Source: Tigriopus japonicus (lineage: Eukaryota; Arthropoda; Copepoda; Harpacticoida; Harpacticidae). Taken from it: 64,000 bases of DNA. The number at the start of each line of letters is the position of its first letter. The first letter of the stretch is position 1. A program made the translations under genes and the position numbers. The notes beneath the pieces were generated by a model. It saw only the letters and a list, made by a program, of their open reading frames with translations, did no database searches and was not told the origin of the DNA. The stretch spans positions 9,281,844 through 9,345,843 of the forward strand of contig CM021319.1 of the NCBI GenBank assembly GCA_010645155.1, read 5' to 3'. This document shows, in pieces, positions 22,872-33,038 of this stretch.

Positions 22872-24875
22872 TCAAAACCTTTCCACAGGCTTGACCAATT
22901 GAATTTCCGGGGTTTTAACCGCCACTGACACTTTTCTCGTTGTTCCACGCTTTTTCCAAGTCTCTTGTATCTTGTTAATCAAGTCCAGAAGAACAGTGAA
23001 GGCCGAGAGTCCCAAAAATAAATTCATGGCCCCTCCGATGTTTGCAATGATTGTTGACATGTCAGTTAAAGAGACCCTACTTTTGATGTTTATCAGATCA
23101 CTGGTGAAAAGAATGTCCATAGTGATCCAATCCTTATTGGTTGTGGCTCGATGTCCAAAAGGCACCGAATGTACAGAGTAAGTAGTCCTCTGACAAGGAA
23201 GAAAGCAGCCCTCCTCTTTGTATGCATAAACCGGAACAGTATGAATATAGGTACTCTAGAGAAAAAAGTATGCTGATATTAAAATTTGAATTCAAATATT
23301 TGGAACCTTGGTCATAAATGATAAAAAGGCGGTTTTTGTGGTCATGAAGTTTGCAGGAAGAACTAGCTAAATTGCGCTTAACTTGGAGCACTTTAGCAAT
23401 TTCATGTCACTAAAATAAAATAACACTTTTTTCAAAAAAAATCTGAGAGGCATTTATTTATTAAAATGTCTTTCCATAGTTTAGAAACGACCTAAAGGTT
23501 CCTTGACTGATTGTTCTATGTTGAGTTTGAAACTATTATTGAAGAGCACATGAATTCCCTACCATATCTCCAAAAAAACTTTTTTAAATGTTACCCTGTT
23601 TAACTTGTACTTGTGAGAAATGATGAATTTTGACATTGATTGATGATGATGCCTCTGTACTGTCCAATGATTTTGTCAGAATAGGGCTCCAAGAGGCTGG
23701 ACCACAAGTAACTTCATTGGCCGCCAAATTCTTACATAAAACTTCCTCCTTTAAAGGAAGTGAAGTCTAAAATATTATTGCCCTACAACTTATTCTACTT
23801 CCCAACAAATCACTTTGTTGCCCTAAGTCTTAGTTATATCACCACAAGTACATCTGAAACACACATTACTTTGTTCATCTGAGGTCCAGATCTCATTGAT
23901 GGGGAATAATCCAGTTTCAAAGTGGTCATATGTTTTTATACTAAGGCACTGATCCCTTCCTTTGTAATGCATTCTGGTGCATTTTTTTTGAAGAGGGCTC
24001 CTTCTATTATGGCAAAGTCAAAATGTATTGTAGCAGCTTATAGCATTTTAATGTATTGGGCTTAAAGTATCATTCAAAAGGTTTACTATAAATAAATCTA
24101 TGAAAAAGTAAAAAATAAACAGTTCTAAAACATTTTTAAATAAAAGAATCCATACCGGCCAAAAGTTCGCCTCCAATTCTGAGGTCGAATTGCACCGATT
24201 TCCTTCGGGAAAATGATGCCAAATTGGATACGACACGCATGTAGTATTGAAAATTTCAATATTTTGTCGGATTTTCCGGCGCAAACATTCCACTTGATCC
24301 TCATCCACAATTCCCTCCAAACAAGGCAAATCTTTCTTGATATCTTGTTGAACAGAGACCTCAATTTGAGTGGGATGTTGCACAATAGTTTCGGATTGGG
24401 CACGGATAATAGAATGAGTGATATAATAAAACTCCATTCCAGGGGAGAGGAAGTAAACCACATAGGTCACATTGGCCCTCAAGCTCAATCGAATTGGCGC
24501 AAAAGGACGAAATTCGTTTGTGAAAGCAATTAATTTGCAAATTCCACTGTATATTGTTGGGAAATCCTTTATCGTATGGTTTGGGATATCTTGCTCGCCC
24601 TCAAGAGGCATTACTTTAGCATCAACTTTAAGTGCAACGCTCTCATAGTCTTCCTTAAAGAATGGCTGAGTTTCTGTATAACCTTGGTAATCGCAGATCA
24701 AAATCGTGGGTAAAGGCTTGGTTTGAAAAGTGGTCCACGTGCTAGATTCGGTGGTTTTTGCACCAATCCATTTTTGAAGAAGATCCAGAATTTGCCAAGC
24801 AAATCCCAACACACAAGATACTAATAGGATGAACTTCAAAACTCCGAGTATTTTCAGATGTCTTAAATGAATCAT
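22872..24875 (-). CDS. DEG/ENaC channel subunit B
   Basis: Two exons: 24875-24156 and 23255-22872, joined at phase 0 by a CCG|GTATGG donor and a TTTTTTCTCTAG acceptor, giving 367 residues. Residues 8-30 form TM1, followed by a diverged post-TM1 motif (LPTILIC). The ectodomain has the NTT/CNST cysteine region with several N-glycosylation sequons. Exon 2 opens into GCFLPCQRTTY (C257, C261) and ends with TM2 (about 306-332) carrying GLS at 322-324. The N-terminus before TM1 is only about seven residues, so the cytoplasmic HG gating motif of the family is absent unless an unseen upstream exon supplies it. The protein is shorter than the usual 450-650 residues. Confidence 0.88.
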
Positions 24876-25957
24876 TTTGGCCTGAATCTATCTGCAACAA
24901 AAATTGGTATGATTTCTATCTTTGTGACGTCACTTCAGCAATCTGAAAAGCGAATTCAAAATACATGTAAAATCGATCAAAACGTAGCAAGTTACAAAAG
25001 TGACATGAACGGCTGGAGTAAGTGGTGATTTTTGTTTTGAAAAACAGTAAGATTCACTAATGAAAAAGACAAACAAAAACTTATCCTGATTGGGTCAAAT
25101 TCATATTCTTAAAGCAATGTGCACTAATCACAGGTCTATTTTACTTCGTTTCTGTTTCAGAAATGACTAATTTTCCTTATACCCTCTGATTCACCTTGTA
25201 AAAACTTAATGGACAAAGTTTTCCATTCTTTCAAAGCCATTGCTTCCAAGATAAACTTTAATAACTGAGGAAAAGACATATTTGATATTTAAGGAGCATT
25301 TTTTTGTTTCAACCAAAATGCCAAATAGGTAAAATTCTTGGAAGCAATTATAAAACTTGTTTTTTTGTGGCATTTCAAATTCTGTTCTAGCTAACAAGTA
25401 ATCTAGGCTTGACGACCTACTTTTCTGAGACAAGTATTCTTTCCTGGCCAATTCATAACTAATTTTTGTTGTGGCTATCTTGTCCAATTTTTGGGAGACA
25501 AATACTAAGTTAGTCTAGAATCGTTTGATAATCTTTAGCAAACATAAAATTTTTTGAGCACAATCGATACAAGAAACTGACAAAAACGAACTAATTTTAA
25601 AAAATAACGATATCAGGCTTGAAAAAGTAGAAAAATCCCGTTTATCCCGTTTGTCCCCTTTATCCCTTGGAGGAAAATCCCGTTTATCCCAAGGGGGATA
25701 AGCGGGACACTTTTTGGATGGGAATATCCCCCCGACCAACCCTGTCGGCCATGCCAATTTTCGGAAATTCCAGAGGGGTTGCTTGGACAACTTCACTTTG
25801 AGGTAATTCACATGAAAACGAAAAAAAAGAATACCACCGGGAACTATGCGAGTTATATTTTCCTTTTGAATCTAATTTTTTGGCGGCAAATTCAAAAAAA
25901 AGAATTTTATTTTATTAATCCCGGTTTGTTTGGTCCGGCCCTTGTAGATTTTATGGT
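24876..25957. other. Intergenic DNA, no gene recognised
   Basis: Contains a small direct-repeat patch at about 25635-25715 built on CCCGTTTATCC. No convincing coding sequence. Confidence 0.5.
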
Positions 25958-25965
25958 AATGTGAC

Positions 25966-26290
25966 TAGTGATGTGTTTCGAACCAGGAGTGCTGCCAGTT
26001 TTGACTCGGAAGTTTATCGCAGTTAAAAAGGGCAGGTTGTATTGAACTTTTTGAAGAGAACTAAACAAGGACCAATTTGGCAACACTCGAACTAGTTCGA
26101 TTTCGAGTTCCATCGATAGTTGATATCGAAAATCGACATCGAAAAATGGATTTCGAGTTGGCAGTGCTGCGATATTTAATGGTAGATTAGGTCTAATTCC
26201 TGTTGAAAAGTTTAGTTGCGGTCAGAGTTTTGATCCTCAAAACCAAAATGGCAAAACTCAGCCAAAAATCCAACTCGAAACACATCGGTA
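25966..26290. mobile_element. hAT-like MITE 'V', copy 1
   Basis: The ends are TAGTGATGTGTTTCGA and its inverted match ending CACATCGGTA. The flanks AATGTGAC (25958-25965) and CATGTGAC (26291-26298) agree at 7 of 8 bases. The interior contains ACTAGTTCGATTTCGAGTTCC. A second copy with a perfect TSD is at 50526-50823. Confidence 0.75.
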
Positions 26291-26366
26291 CATGTGACTT
26301 GGTACTTGGGCAAGCTTTTTGTGCGAGGTCCTCAGCTGGGGTCGCCAATTTACCTTGGTAATAGTA

Positions 26367-26850
26367 TTACAGCAAATACTAATGACGTCATCATTTTTGG
26401 CGGGAAAAAAAGTTCAGAAGACCTGTGTTTCTGATAAGCGTGTGAGGTAACTAAAACGAAGGTTTAGGCCTGGTGATTGCAACAATGCCGTTCTTATCTG
26501 CACAAACTGAAGTTCAAATAGCAAATCTTGCCATTGTTTTTGCAAATAAATATGTTTTGTTGCTTTTATCTAAAATTTCGCTACATAAGTTGAGAGGGTT
26601 CTTCCGAACTTTGAAATTAGGAATGCCCGACTTTGAATAACAAGATGGCCAGAGGAGATCGGTTCCTGGGGCAACTAAACCTTAAAACAAATAATTTGTT
26701 TAATTGAAGGCTTCCAATTTCTCTATTTGTTTTCAAATTACTTTGCAATTCTTCTCAACATACATTAACCATGCCATTGCCCATAAATGCAATATTTTTC
26801 GAAAATCTGACTCTTGAAAACTGAGATTTTTTTTTGGCAAGCCTACCCAG
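26367..26850 (+). mobile_element. Interspersed repeat R1, copy 1 (3'-truncated)
   Basis: About 480 bases closely matching copies at 44307-44843 and 48927-49460 (inverted). It begins TTACAGCAAATACTAATGAC and contains the shared phrase GCATTTATGGGCAATGGCAT in reverse. The far end (ACGGCAG...CACTCCC) is missing. The following stretch to 27211 has no recognised gene. Confidence 0.8.
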
Positions 26851-27211
26851 GAACCCCTGAAAGGGGTGGACATGAACTCCGATTTTTGAAAAAATGGTAT
26901 GAGGCCGAGGCTATATTTTGAAACAATGTCATTCATTCCTTATTAACGAGTAAAACTGTTGAACATGCATCTTGAAAGAATTCAGTCAAACTTTTTGTGC
27001 TAATATTTATTGACTAATTGTTCTTCGCCTTGATTTTAGAGGTCCCAGCACTCCTTTTACTCGTCTCATGAACGTTTGACATTCAGCACTCCAAAGGATT
27101 TTAGTCCTCTTGACAATCAGGAAAATACATAGATGGAATCTTGCTTCACCCATTAGTCCAACTTCTGTGAAACAATGCTAAATAGAAGTATCTGTGGTGA
27201 TATCTGGAGGG

Positions 27212-27433
27212 TTACTCCTCTTCCATCCTCTTCAGCACCTCCACGACGCAGGAACCATTTCTATAGGAAAATGAAGGAATGAGAATAGTCTCATTTTGAA
27301 ACAAGATGGAGTCCAAATCGGAGATGTTGTTGGTTGTAACTATTGAAGGGCACTTTTGACGGTTCTGGATCAGATCAGCCATCTGATCCGGATTGGAATT
27401 GGAACAAAGGCAATCACGACGTCCTTGAGACAA
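27212..27433 (-). CDS. Unidentified exon-like open frame
   Basis: No family is recognised. The frame follows a possible acceptor (TTTTGTCTCAAG just above 27433) and encodes a segment with four cysteines (CLCSNSNP, KCPS, GSCVVEV) and one N-glycosylation sequon (NGS), ending in an acidic EEE tail. It lies between two DEG/ENaC genes but does not resemble them. It could be the last exon of a gene whose earlier exon is at 27811-28107, but the splice phases tried do not join. Confidence 0.22.
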   Translation of the reverse strand: MSQGRRDCLCSNSNPDQMADLIQNRQKCPSIVTTNNISDLDSILFQNETILIPSFSYRNGSCVVEVLKRMEEE

Positions 27434-27810
27434 AATAAGTGAAAAACATGAGGATTAAATCCTGGATTGTGGATTTGATTGAAAATGTTTCAAGTCTTGG
27501 GGCTCAAGAAGGTCAGGACCACGCAGGACTGGGGCTAAGGGTCCTTCAGGACCAGAGGATCATGTCTTTTCATTGCAGGGATAGGCTCTACGTGCTTGAT
27601 AGGGTTTCATTGATCTTCTTAGTTCTTAGATCCCTTTGTCCAGGAATGAACAATCAAATTGAGTCAAAAAATCCACACAATTTAATCTTGGTGGGAGCAT
27701 TTCATTTTCAAGACTTTGAGAGGGTCCATGTAATCCGGGTTAGACTGTCAGATCACCAATTTGGGCTGACTGAGTCGAAAGGCAAATCAAAATATTGAGC
27801 CCATCCATTG

Positions 27811-28107
27811 CTAGTAGGCACACCTGATATGTTTCGAAGTCATCTTAATTTGTTCTTCATTTGATGGAATTCTTGACATTGAGGACTTCTTTCTTTGTTT
27901 TATGTGGACCTTAATGCGAACGGAGATTCCTCTTGGAAAGGAACCAAATTTACCCCAGAAACTCTCCTCTGGATCAAAACGGGGATTTTTATGGCGCTCA
28001 TCCATTAGACAACTTGAACAACCTAAGAATATCTTACCTGTCCTTGAATTATCCTGAACTAAAAGACACAACCATATAATAAAAGAAATTCGAGGATGGA
28101 ACATCAT
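27811..28107 (-). CDS. Unidentified secreted-type exon, inverted duplicate nearby
   Basis: ATG at 28107 followed by a hydrophobic segment (RISFIIWLCLLVQ) that could be a signal peptide, then GKIFLGCSSCLMDE and a basic region. A donor-like AG|GTGTGC lies near 27830. The middle part (about 27898-28055) is repeated in inverted orientation at 28286-28440, where the translation keeps DNSRNGKIFLSC and VMDE. The retained similarity suggests both derive from one coding exon. Function is unknown. Confidence 0.28.
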   Translation of the reverse strand: MMFHPRISFIIWLCLLVQDNSRTGKIFLGCSSCLMDERHKNPRFDPEESFWGKFGSFPRGISVRIKVHIKQRKKSSMSRIPSNEEQIKMTSKHIRCAY

Positions 28108-28285
28108 TTATAGAACAATGGCAAGGTGACACAACCTAAAACAAACTTGATTTCATACAAAGTTTGGCATGTGTTAGTTAAGTTCAGGATAATACATGGA
28201 TGGGTTCAATTGTAAGTTCAAAGATATTAATAAGACGTTCAAATCGGATAATAGATAAGCTCGGAAAACCCCGCTATTTTGTTGT

Positions 28286-28440
28286 TGATAATTCAAGGAA
28301 TGGTAAGATATTCTTAAGTTGTTTAAGTTTTGTAATGGATGAGCTTAAGGAAACTCCCCGTTTTGGTCCGTGGGAAAGTTTGTTCTTAATCCTTTTGCGG
28401 AAAAGAGGAATTTGGGCTCGGATTCCGGTCCATATTCGTT
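28286..28440 (+). repeat. Inverted partial copy of the 27.9-28.06 kb exon
   Basis: Roughly 70-75% similar by eye to the reverse complement of 27898-28055, sharing GATAATTCAAGG, GGTAAGATATTCTTA and ATGGATGAGC. The spacer is about 230 bases. The copy reads through in frame to a stop at about 28455. From 28458 to 28907 no gene or clear repeat was found. Confidence 0.6.
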
Positions 28441-28907
28441 CTTTTTGCTTTAGTTAGGTCTATCACTTCCGAAGGTTGTAGCAGGTAACCTAGTCATCAT
28501 CAGATTTAATTTGATCACTTTGATCGTCATCTTGTGGAAAAGACACCTTGTGGGGGGTTCACTCGCACTCCATGATGTGGTCATTCATTCATTCACTATT
28601 TCATTCACTCGTTCTTGGCTGAACTTAATGTCTTCGAAACACCCACATCAGACTGATTTTGGGGCGTGGGGTTGACCTTTACCAAGGCTAGGACTTGGCT
28701 GGACCCGCTTGAAACACAGAAAACCCCGATTGGCGCACTATCTTTAGGAGTCTTGGTCGATTACCGTTTGATTTTCCACTCCAAACATGGCCGTCTGTAC
28801 TTCTTGTTTACTTACGAACTCTCGGCCTCATCCGTGTGAGGTTGCGAGCTAGGAAATTCCGCGAGTTCGTATCCAGTATTTATACTATTATATAGGTTAT
28901 CCCTGGC

Positions 28908-29182
28908 CTACCATGCTAACGGCAGTAGGTCCGTAAAATGATACGGTCACAGACCATATAATGGCTAGACCTCGCTTTGCGCGAGAAAAAGGTGGACTAC
29001 TTTGCTTCATCAGCTGGTACATAACACTACACCCTAAAATGGTTGGAATTTCGAACTTTTCCAAATTTTGCCAGCGTGGCCAAATTCTGAACGCGTGGTG
29101 TCACTTTTCTCTCGCCGACGGAACGGGCCAATGCGACATCTAGTGATTATATGATCTGTGGATACGGTAATCACTCCCATTC
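28908..29182 (+). mobile_element. R1 fragment (terminal part) carrying a nested insertion
   Basis: Bases 28908-28947 (CTAACGGCAGTAGGTCCGTA onward) and 29161-29182 (GATACGGTAATCACTCCCAT) match the right end of the R1 repeat at 44790-44845. They are separated by the 213-base element at 28948-29160. Confidence 0.75.
28948..29160. mobile_element. 213-base MITE with CACAGA ends and 8-base TSD
   Basis: The ends are inverted repeats CACAGACCATATAATGGCTA and CACAGATCATATAATCACTA. A perfect 8-base duplication GATACGGT flanks it (28940-28947 and 29161-29168). An 8-base TSD fits hAT or P-type elements. The short open frame inside is not a gene. Confidence 0.85.
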
Positions 29183-29184
29183 CC

Positions 29185-29470
29185 CTCTGCCTTCTAGTCT
29201 TCATAAACCGGGGTTTTCATTAGGGAGCACCCAAAGGCAAGGCATTCCTAACTTTTGTGACTTCTGAGCAGGGTTGATCTTTTGCAAGCCTAGATTTCAC
29301 ATCTTTAAGATTGTGCTTTTAATCACCAATATGTGACCCATTTATCAGTGCTTGTTTAAACTCCACAGTGTTAAAAATTAATTTTTTACATAGCAGGCAA
29401 ATACTTCAGACACATTTGCAGCAGGCTTGAGGATTTTCACTAACCATACTGCGCTATAAAATATCGGAAA
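29185..29470 (+). repeat. Direct repeat, copy 1 (pair at 30640-30945)
   Basis: Shares CTTCTGAGCAGGGTTG, TGTTTAAACTCCACA and GCTTGAGGATTTTCA-type blocks in the same order and spacing with 30640-30945. It represents an old direct duplication or two copies of an unrecognised repeat. The second copy has an extra segment before the TGTTTAAACTCC block. Confidence 0.65.
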
Positions 29471-29641
29471 AAACTTGCTGGCCGGGCGAGACTTAGCCCT
29501 CCGACCCTAGCACCAGCAATCCAAGAAAAGCCAAAATTACAAAAATATGGAAATTTTGTCCAAAATTAAAAAAAGGAAAAACTTTTCCCTTTTTTCCCCT
29601 AAAAAGGGAAACCGTTGGCGAAGACTGGAGACATTAATAAC

Positions 29642-30133
29642 TAGGGACGGGCAAAAAGTGCAAATCAAAAGAAGCTTTTAGTTACCAAAAGTTGTACAAA
29701 AATCAGCCCAAAATCGTAAAATAAAATGCGGAAAAAGGTCAAAAGCGCAAATAAAAACCAAAAAAGTGCAAATAAAATTAAAAAAATCGCAGAAAAAAAC
29801 TGAAATTTCTGAAACAAAAAGCTTCAGATACTTTCTTGTCATCTGCTTGTTATTTTTCAATCTTGAAGGGTAAAATTTAGATACCGAAGTAGTTGTAATC
29901 AATACTATGCTAACCTACGCTGGGAGCCGTAAAATCAGATTTACTTTTCAAATTTGAAAAAAAAATCTTCCAAAAGTAAACATTTTCAAAGAAGAAATAG
30001 CGAACTCTCAATAATTTGTTCATTTTAGGCCGAATTCGTAAAAAAATCGTGCAAATAAAGGCGAAAAGTGCAAAAAGGCAAATAAATGTGTTTATGTTAC
30101 CAAAAATCTTTTTACACTTTTTGCCCGTCCCTA
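29642..30133. mobile_element. hAT-like MITE 'Y', complete copy
   Basis: The ends are inverted repeats TAGGGACGGGCAAAAAGTG. The flanks are a perfect 8-base duplication TTAATAAC (29634-29641 and 30134-30141). Both features are typical of hAT. A truncated second copy lies in the MCPH1 intron (53845-54128). No transposase is encoded. Confidence 0.88.
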
Positions 30134-30639
30134 TTAATAACAAATTGGAGCAAAACGAGCTCGTAAGATTGTCCCCTGGGCAATATCGCATTATTCCTCG
30201 AACAAGAAATGTTTGTAACTTTATATTACAATGTTAATGTTTTTGCATTTTAATATTTTTGAAAAGTGTTTGACAGGTATTTTTAATTTAACTCAATTTG
30301 ACTTTTGATAGTGTAATACACAGACCTCTATGGTGTAAGAGGTCTTGCTCAAAGGTTGATCAAGTGAGCGTTTTAAATCATATCGATGGTATCATAACAA
30401 GGCTGTTGGCTGTGCTGAGTTGCTTGGCCTAGATACACTAAGATAGATATGGGCATTCGTAGGCTAACACACGGTGCCGATGATTCACGTTGGTGATTGG
30501 TCAAGAGCATTCAGTTGAACATTCAGCTAATTCTAACGAAGTTCAACAACAAACCAGAGTACTTCTTCTTTGTTGATTTTGTAGTGATCTGACCTGGTGC
30601 TGGGGTTGCCAATTTTCTTAAGTGAAATCATATTCCCCA

Positions 30640-30945
30640 CTGTCTACTAGCCTTCAAAAACAGGTTTTTTTCCTTTAAGAAGCGACAAAAGGCAAGGCAT
30701 CCCTGACTTTCGTGACTTCTGAGCAGGGTTGCAAATCAACCTCAAATTCGTGTTTGCTCATATACCAGAGCAAAGCACCCATTCTCGAAGAGGTAACCCT
30801 ACCCTGCCACCTCCCGTGAAAAAACTTCGGCCCCTGTTTAAACTCCACACTAGTTGAAATTCACTTTTTGCATATCGGGTTAATACCTTAGACACATTTC
30901 CAGCAGACTTGAGGATTTTCAATAACCAAACTGCCCTATGAGATG
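30640..30945 (+). repeat. Direct repeat, copy 2 (pair at 29185-29470)
   Basis: Second copy of the block described at 29185. Between the copies sit MITE Y and about 500 bases with no gene (30142-30639). From 30946 to 31654 no coding sequence was recognised. Confidence 0.65.
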
Positions 30946-31654
30946 AGCGAAATAGTTTAGATGTGTTTCTTAGAAGAAAAGGTTCCTTTAATCATGAACT
31001 TCGGCTTCCCGCATGTTGAATGACGTCACAGACAGTCTGTGCCGGGTCGGGCAATCATAGATTTGAATGCCAATCTCTGCCTTCTAGTATTTCTAGCTTG
31101 GCCCATTTTGAGGAAACGATCGATATTTCACGGTAAGAAACTTTAGATACCGTGGTGGAATTGGGTCAAGAATACACAAAATACATTTTCATAGTGATTG
31201 AATAAAAATCACTTAAGCAAGCGGTGTGCTACAACAAAAAACAGGAATTAACAATGATCCAAAAAATAGTTCAAAGATGCATATTAGTTCAGTTGATGTC
31301 ATAGAGTTATATCAATATTAACAAATATGTCTCATAAAGAGAAATGAAATAGTTTTACTGCTTCTTTCTAGGAATGTATGATTTTATATATCTCATTTTC
31401 TACCTACTAAGCTGAGCATATTATTAATCAGATGTAATCAGAGGTACTTTAATGCAAAATAGCAATCATTTTCAAGGACCTAGAGTCATTGAACACACGC
31501 TAAAATTGAAATGGCTTCAATTTAAAATTTAGCAAAAAGGGGCCAAGCAACTCAGGACACCCAAAGGCCCTGTTATACCGCGGTATGATTTAAAACTTTG
31601 AACCCCTTCTCAAAATGAAGAAATGCTTTTTTTCAATAAGTGTAAAGCAAATCT

Positions 31655-33038
31655 TTAATCTCTTTCATTGACATCATTTTTGCGCAGGAGGTTGTGGGTT
31701 GTAAATACTTTATCCATGGTTTGTATCTCTTTTTTGTTTCCGGTAAAAATGCCATGAAGCTTTTCAATCAAGGTCCAGGTGACTCCAAAGCATGAGATGC
31801 CCAAGAAGAGGCTCAAGGATCCACCAACGGCCGCCACGATAGTGGCAAAGTCCATGAGCCGATATTGTTGTTTGATGTTCACTCCATCAAACACATACAG
31901 AACGTAAAAAGTGAACTTATTTGGAACAAGGTTGGCCTTTTTCCCAAACGTTACAACATTCACATGAATCTGGGTCTCCAAACAAGGCATGAAACATCCG
32001 ATTTTTTTGTAATTGTATACAACATTGCGGACAATCTTTCGAGCCTAGGAAAAATAATTGATTTAGTGTGAACGGTAGCGGATTTCAAAAAACATCTCAA
32101 GATTTTTCATTGTAATGAAATGTGAGGTTTGTTAAAAGCATATTTTTTTGTCCCGAATTTCTTTTGTGCTGATTCTGCAAAACCATATTCGGAAAGTGAT
32201 TGTGCGAATCTTTGACTTTTTTCAGTTAAGGAACAGAAAATTGTGCTGGTTTTCCATTTTTGGAGGATTGGTTCAACCTTTATAAAATGGATGACATTAC
32301 ATTTGATATATTTTTCCAACCTACCTGTAAGTAACTCTCTGTCTGAGCTTGACTTGAGTTACAAATAGGCAAAACAGGAAATTGTTGGAACATGGGGAAT
32401 GGCAAGCATTGAATTTGGCTGGTTTGCAATCGCTTAATGATATCAGTTCGAACGCATTCAACTTGATCTGACTCGGCGATATCTGATTCACAGAGTTGAT
32501 CCCGTTTGATAAAGTTATTCATCCAAAGCTCAATGGTTATGGGACGGGACAAATCAATTTTGGGCATTGGCCGTATGCTGGTCTGATCCATGAAATACAT
32601 TTCGGTCCCGGGGTTGGCCAAAAATAATTGGTAAGAATCGGTAACATTGGCTTCAAACATAAGAGCAACCCCCACCGGATATGGATCTTTCAAAGTGACA
32701 GTCTGACAAATGCCATTGTTCATAGTAGGCAAATATTGGATGGTATAGTCATCCTCCGTTAGATTGTAATTTATCAATGGATGAACTATTTTGGTCAATT
32801 CCACATGGGCCTTCAAAGCCACAGATTCGTAAGGGACTTGGGTCAAGGGCATAAATTCCGTGAATCCTTGAGAATCGCAAAAAATTAAAACGGGAAAATT
32901 CAAGTGATTCCGAGGCTCCCAAGAGCTGGATTCTGTGGTTTGGGCGTCCCAAAATTTTTGGACATGGTCTAAGATTTGCCAAATGAATCCAGCCAAGCAA
33001 AGTGTCAGAAGAGCAAGTTTAAGATATTTTAGCTCCAT
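31655..33038 (-). CDS. DEG/ENaC channel subunit C
   Basis: Two exons, 33038-32325 and 32044-31655. The 280-base intron (CAG|GTAGGT donor, TTTTTCCTAG acceptor) is phase 0 and sits just after CNSSQAQTESYLQ, the same place as in subunits B and D. The product is 367 residues. TM1 is at about 5-25, FPVLIFC follows, GICQTVTL is the short form of the family ectodomain motif, and GCFMPCLET (C255, C259) precedes TM2 with GIS at 320-322. TM2 is led by YRLMDFATIV, shared with D, so C and D are close tandem duplicates. The N-terminus is only a few residues, with no HG motif. The open frame past the donor (to 32280) is intronic read-through. Confidence 0.9.

Noticed and set aside
22561..22875. Histidine/tyrosine-rich protein near channel gene B
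   Set aside because: Translation of the GGTACA minisatellite.
24125..24463. Second gene overlapping channel gene B
   Set aside because: Alternative-frame shadow of the subunit B exon.
28961..29143. Small plus-strand gene
   Set aside because: Lies wholly inside a 213-base MITE with TIRs and TSD.
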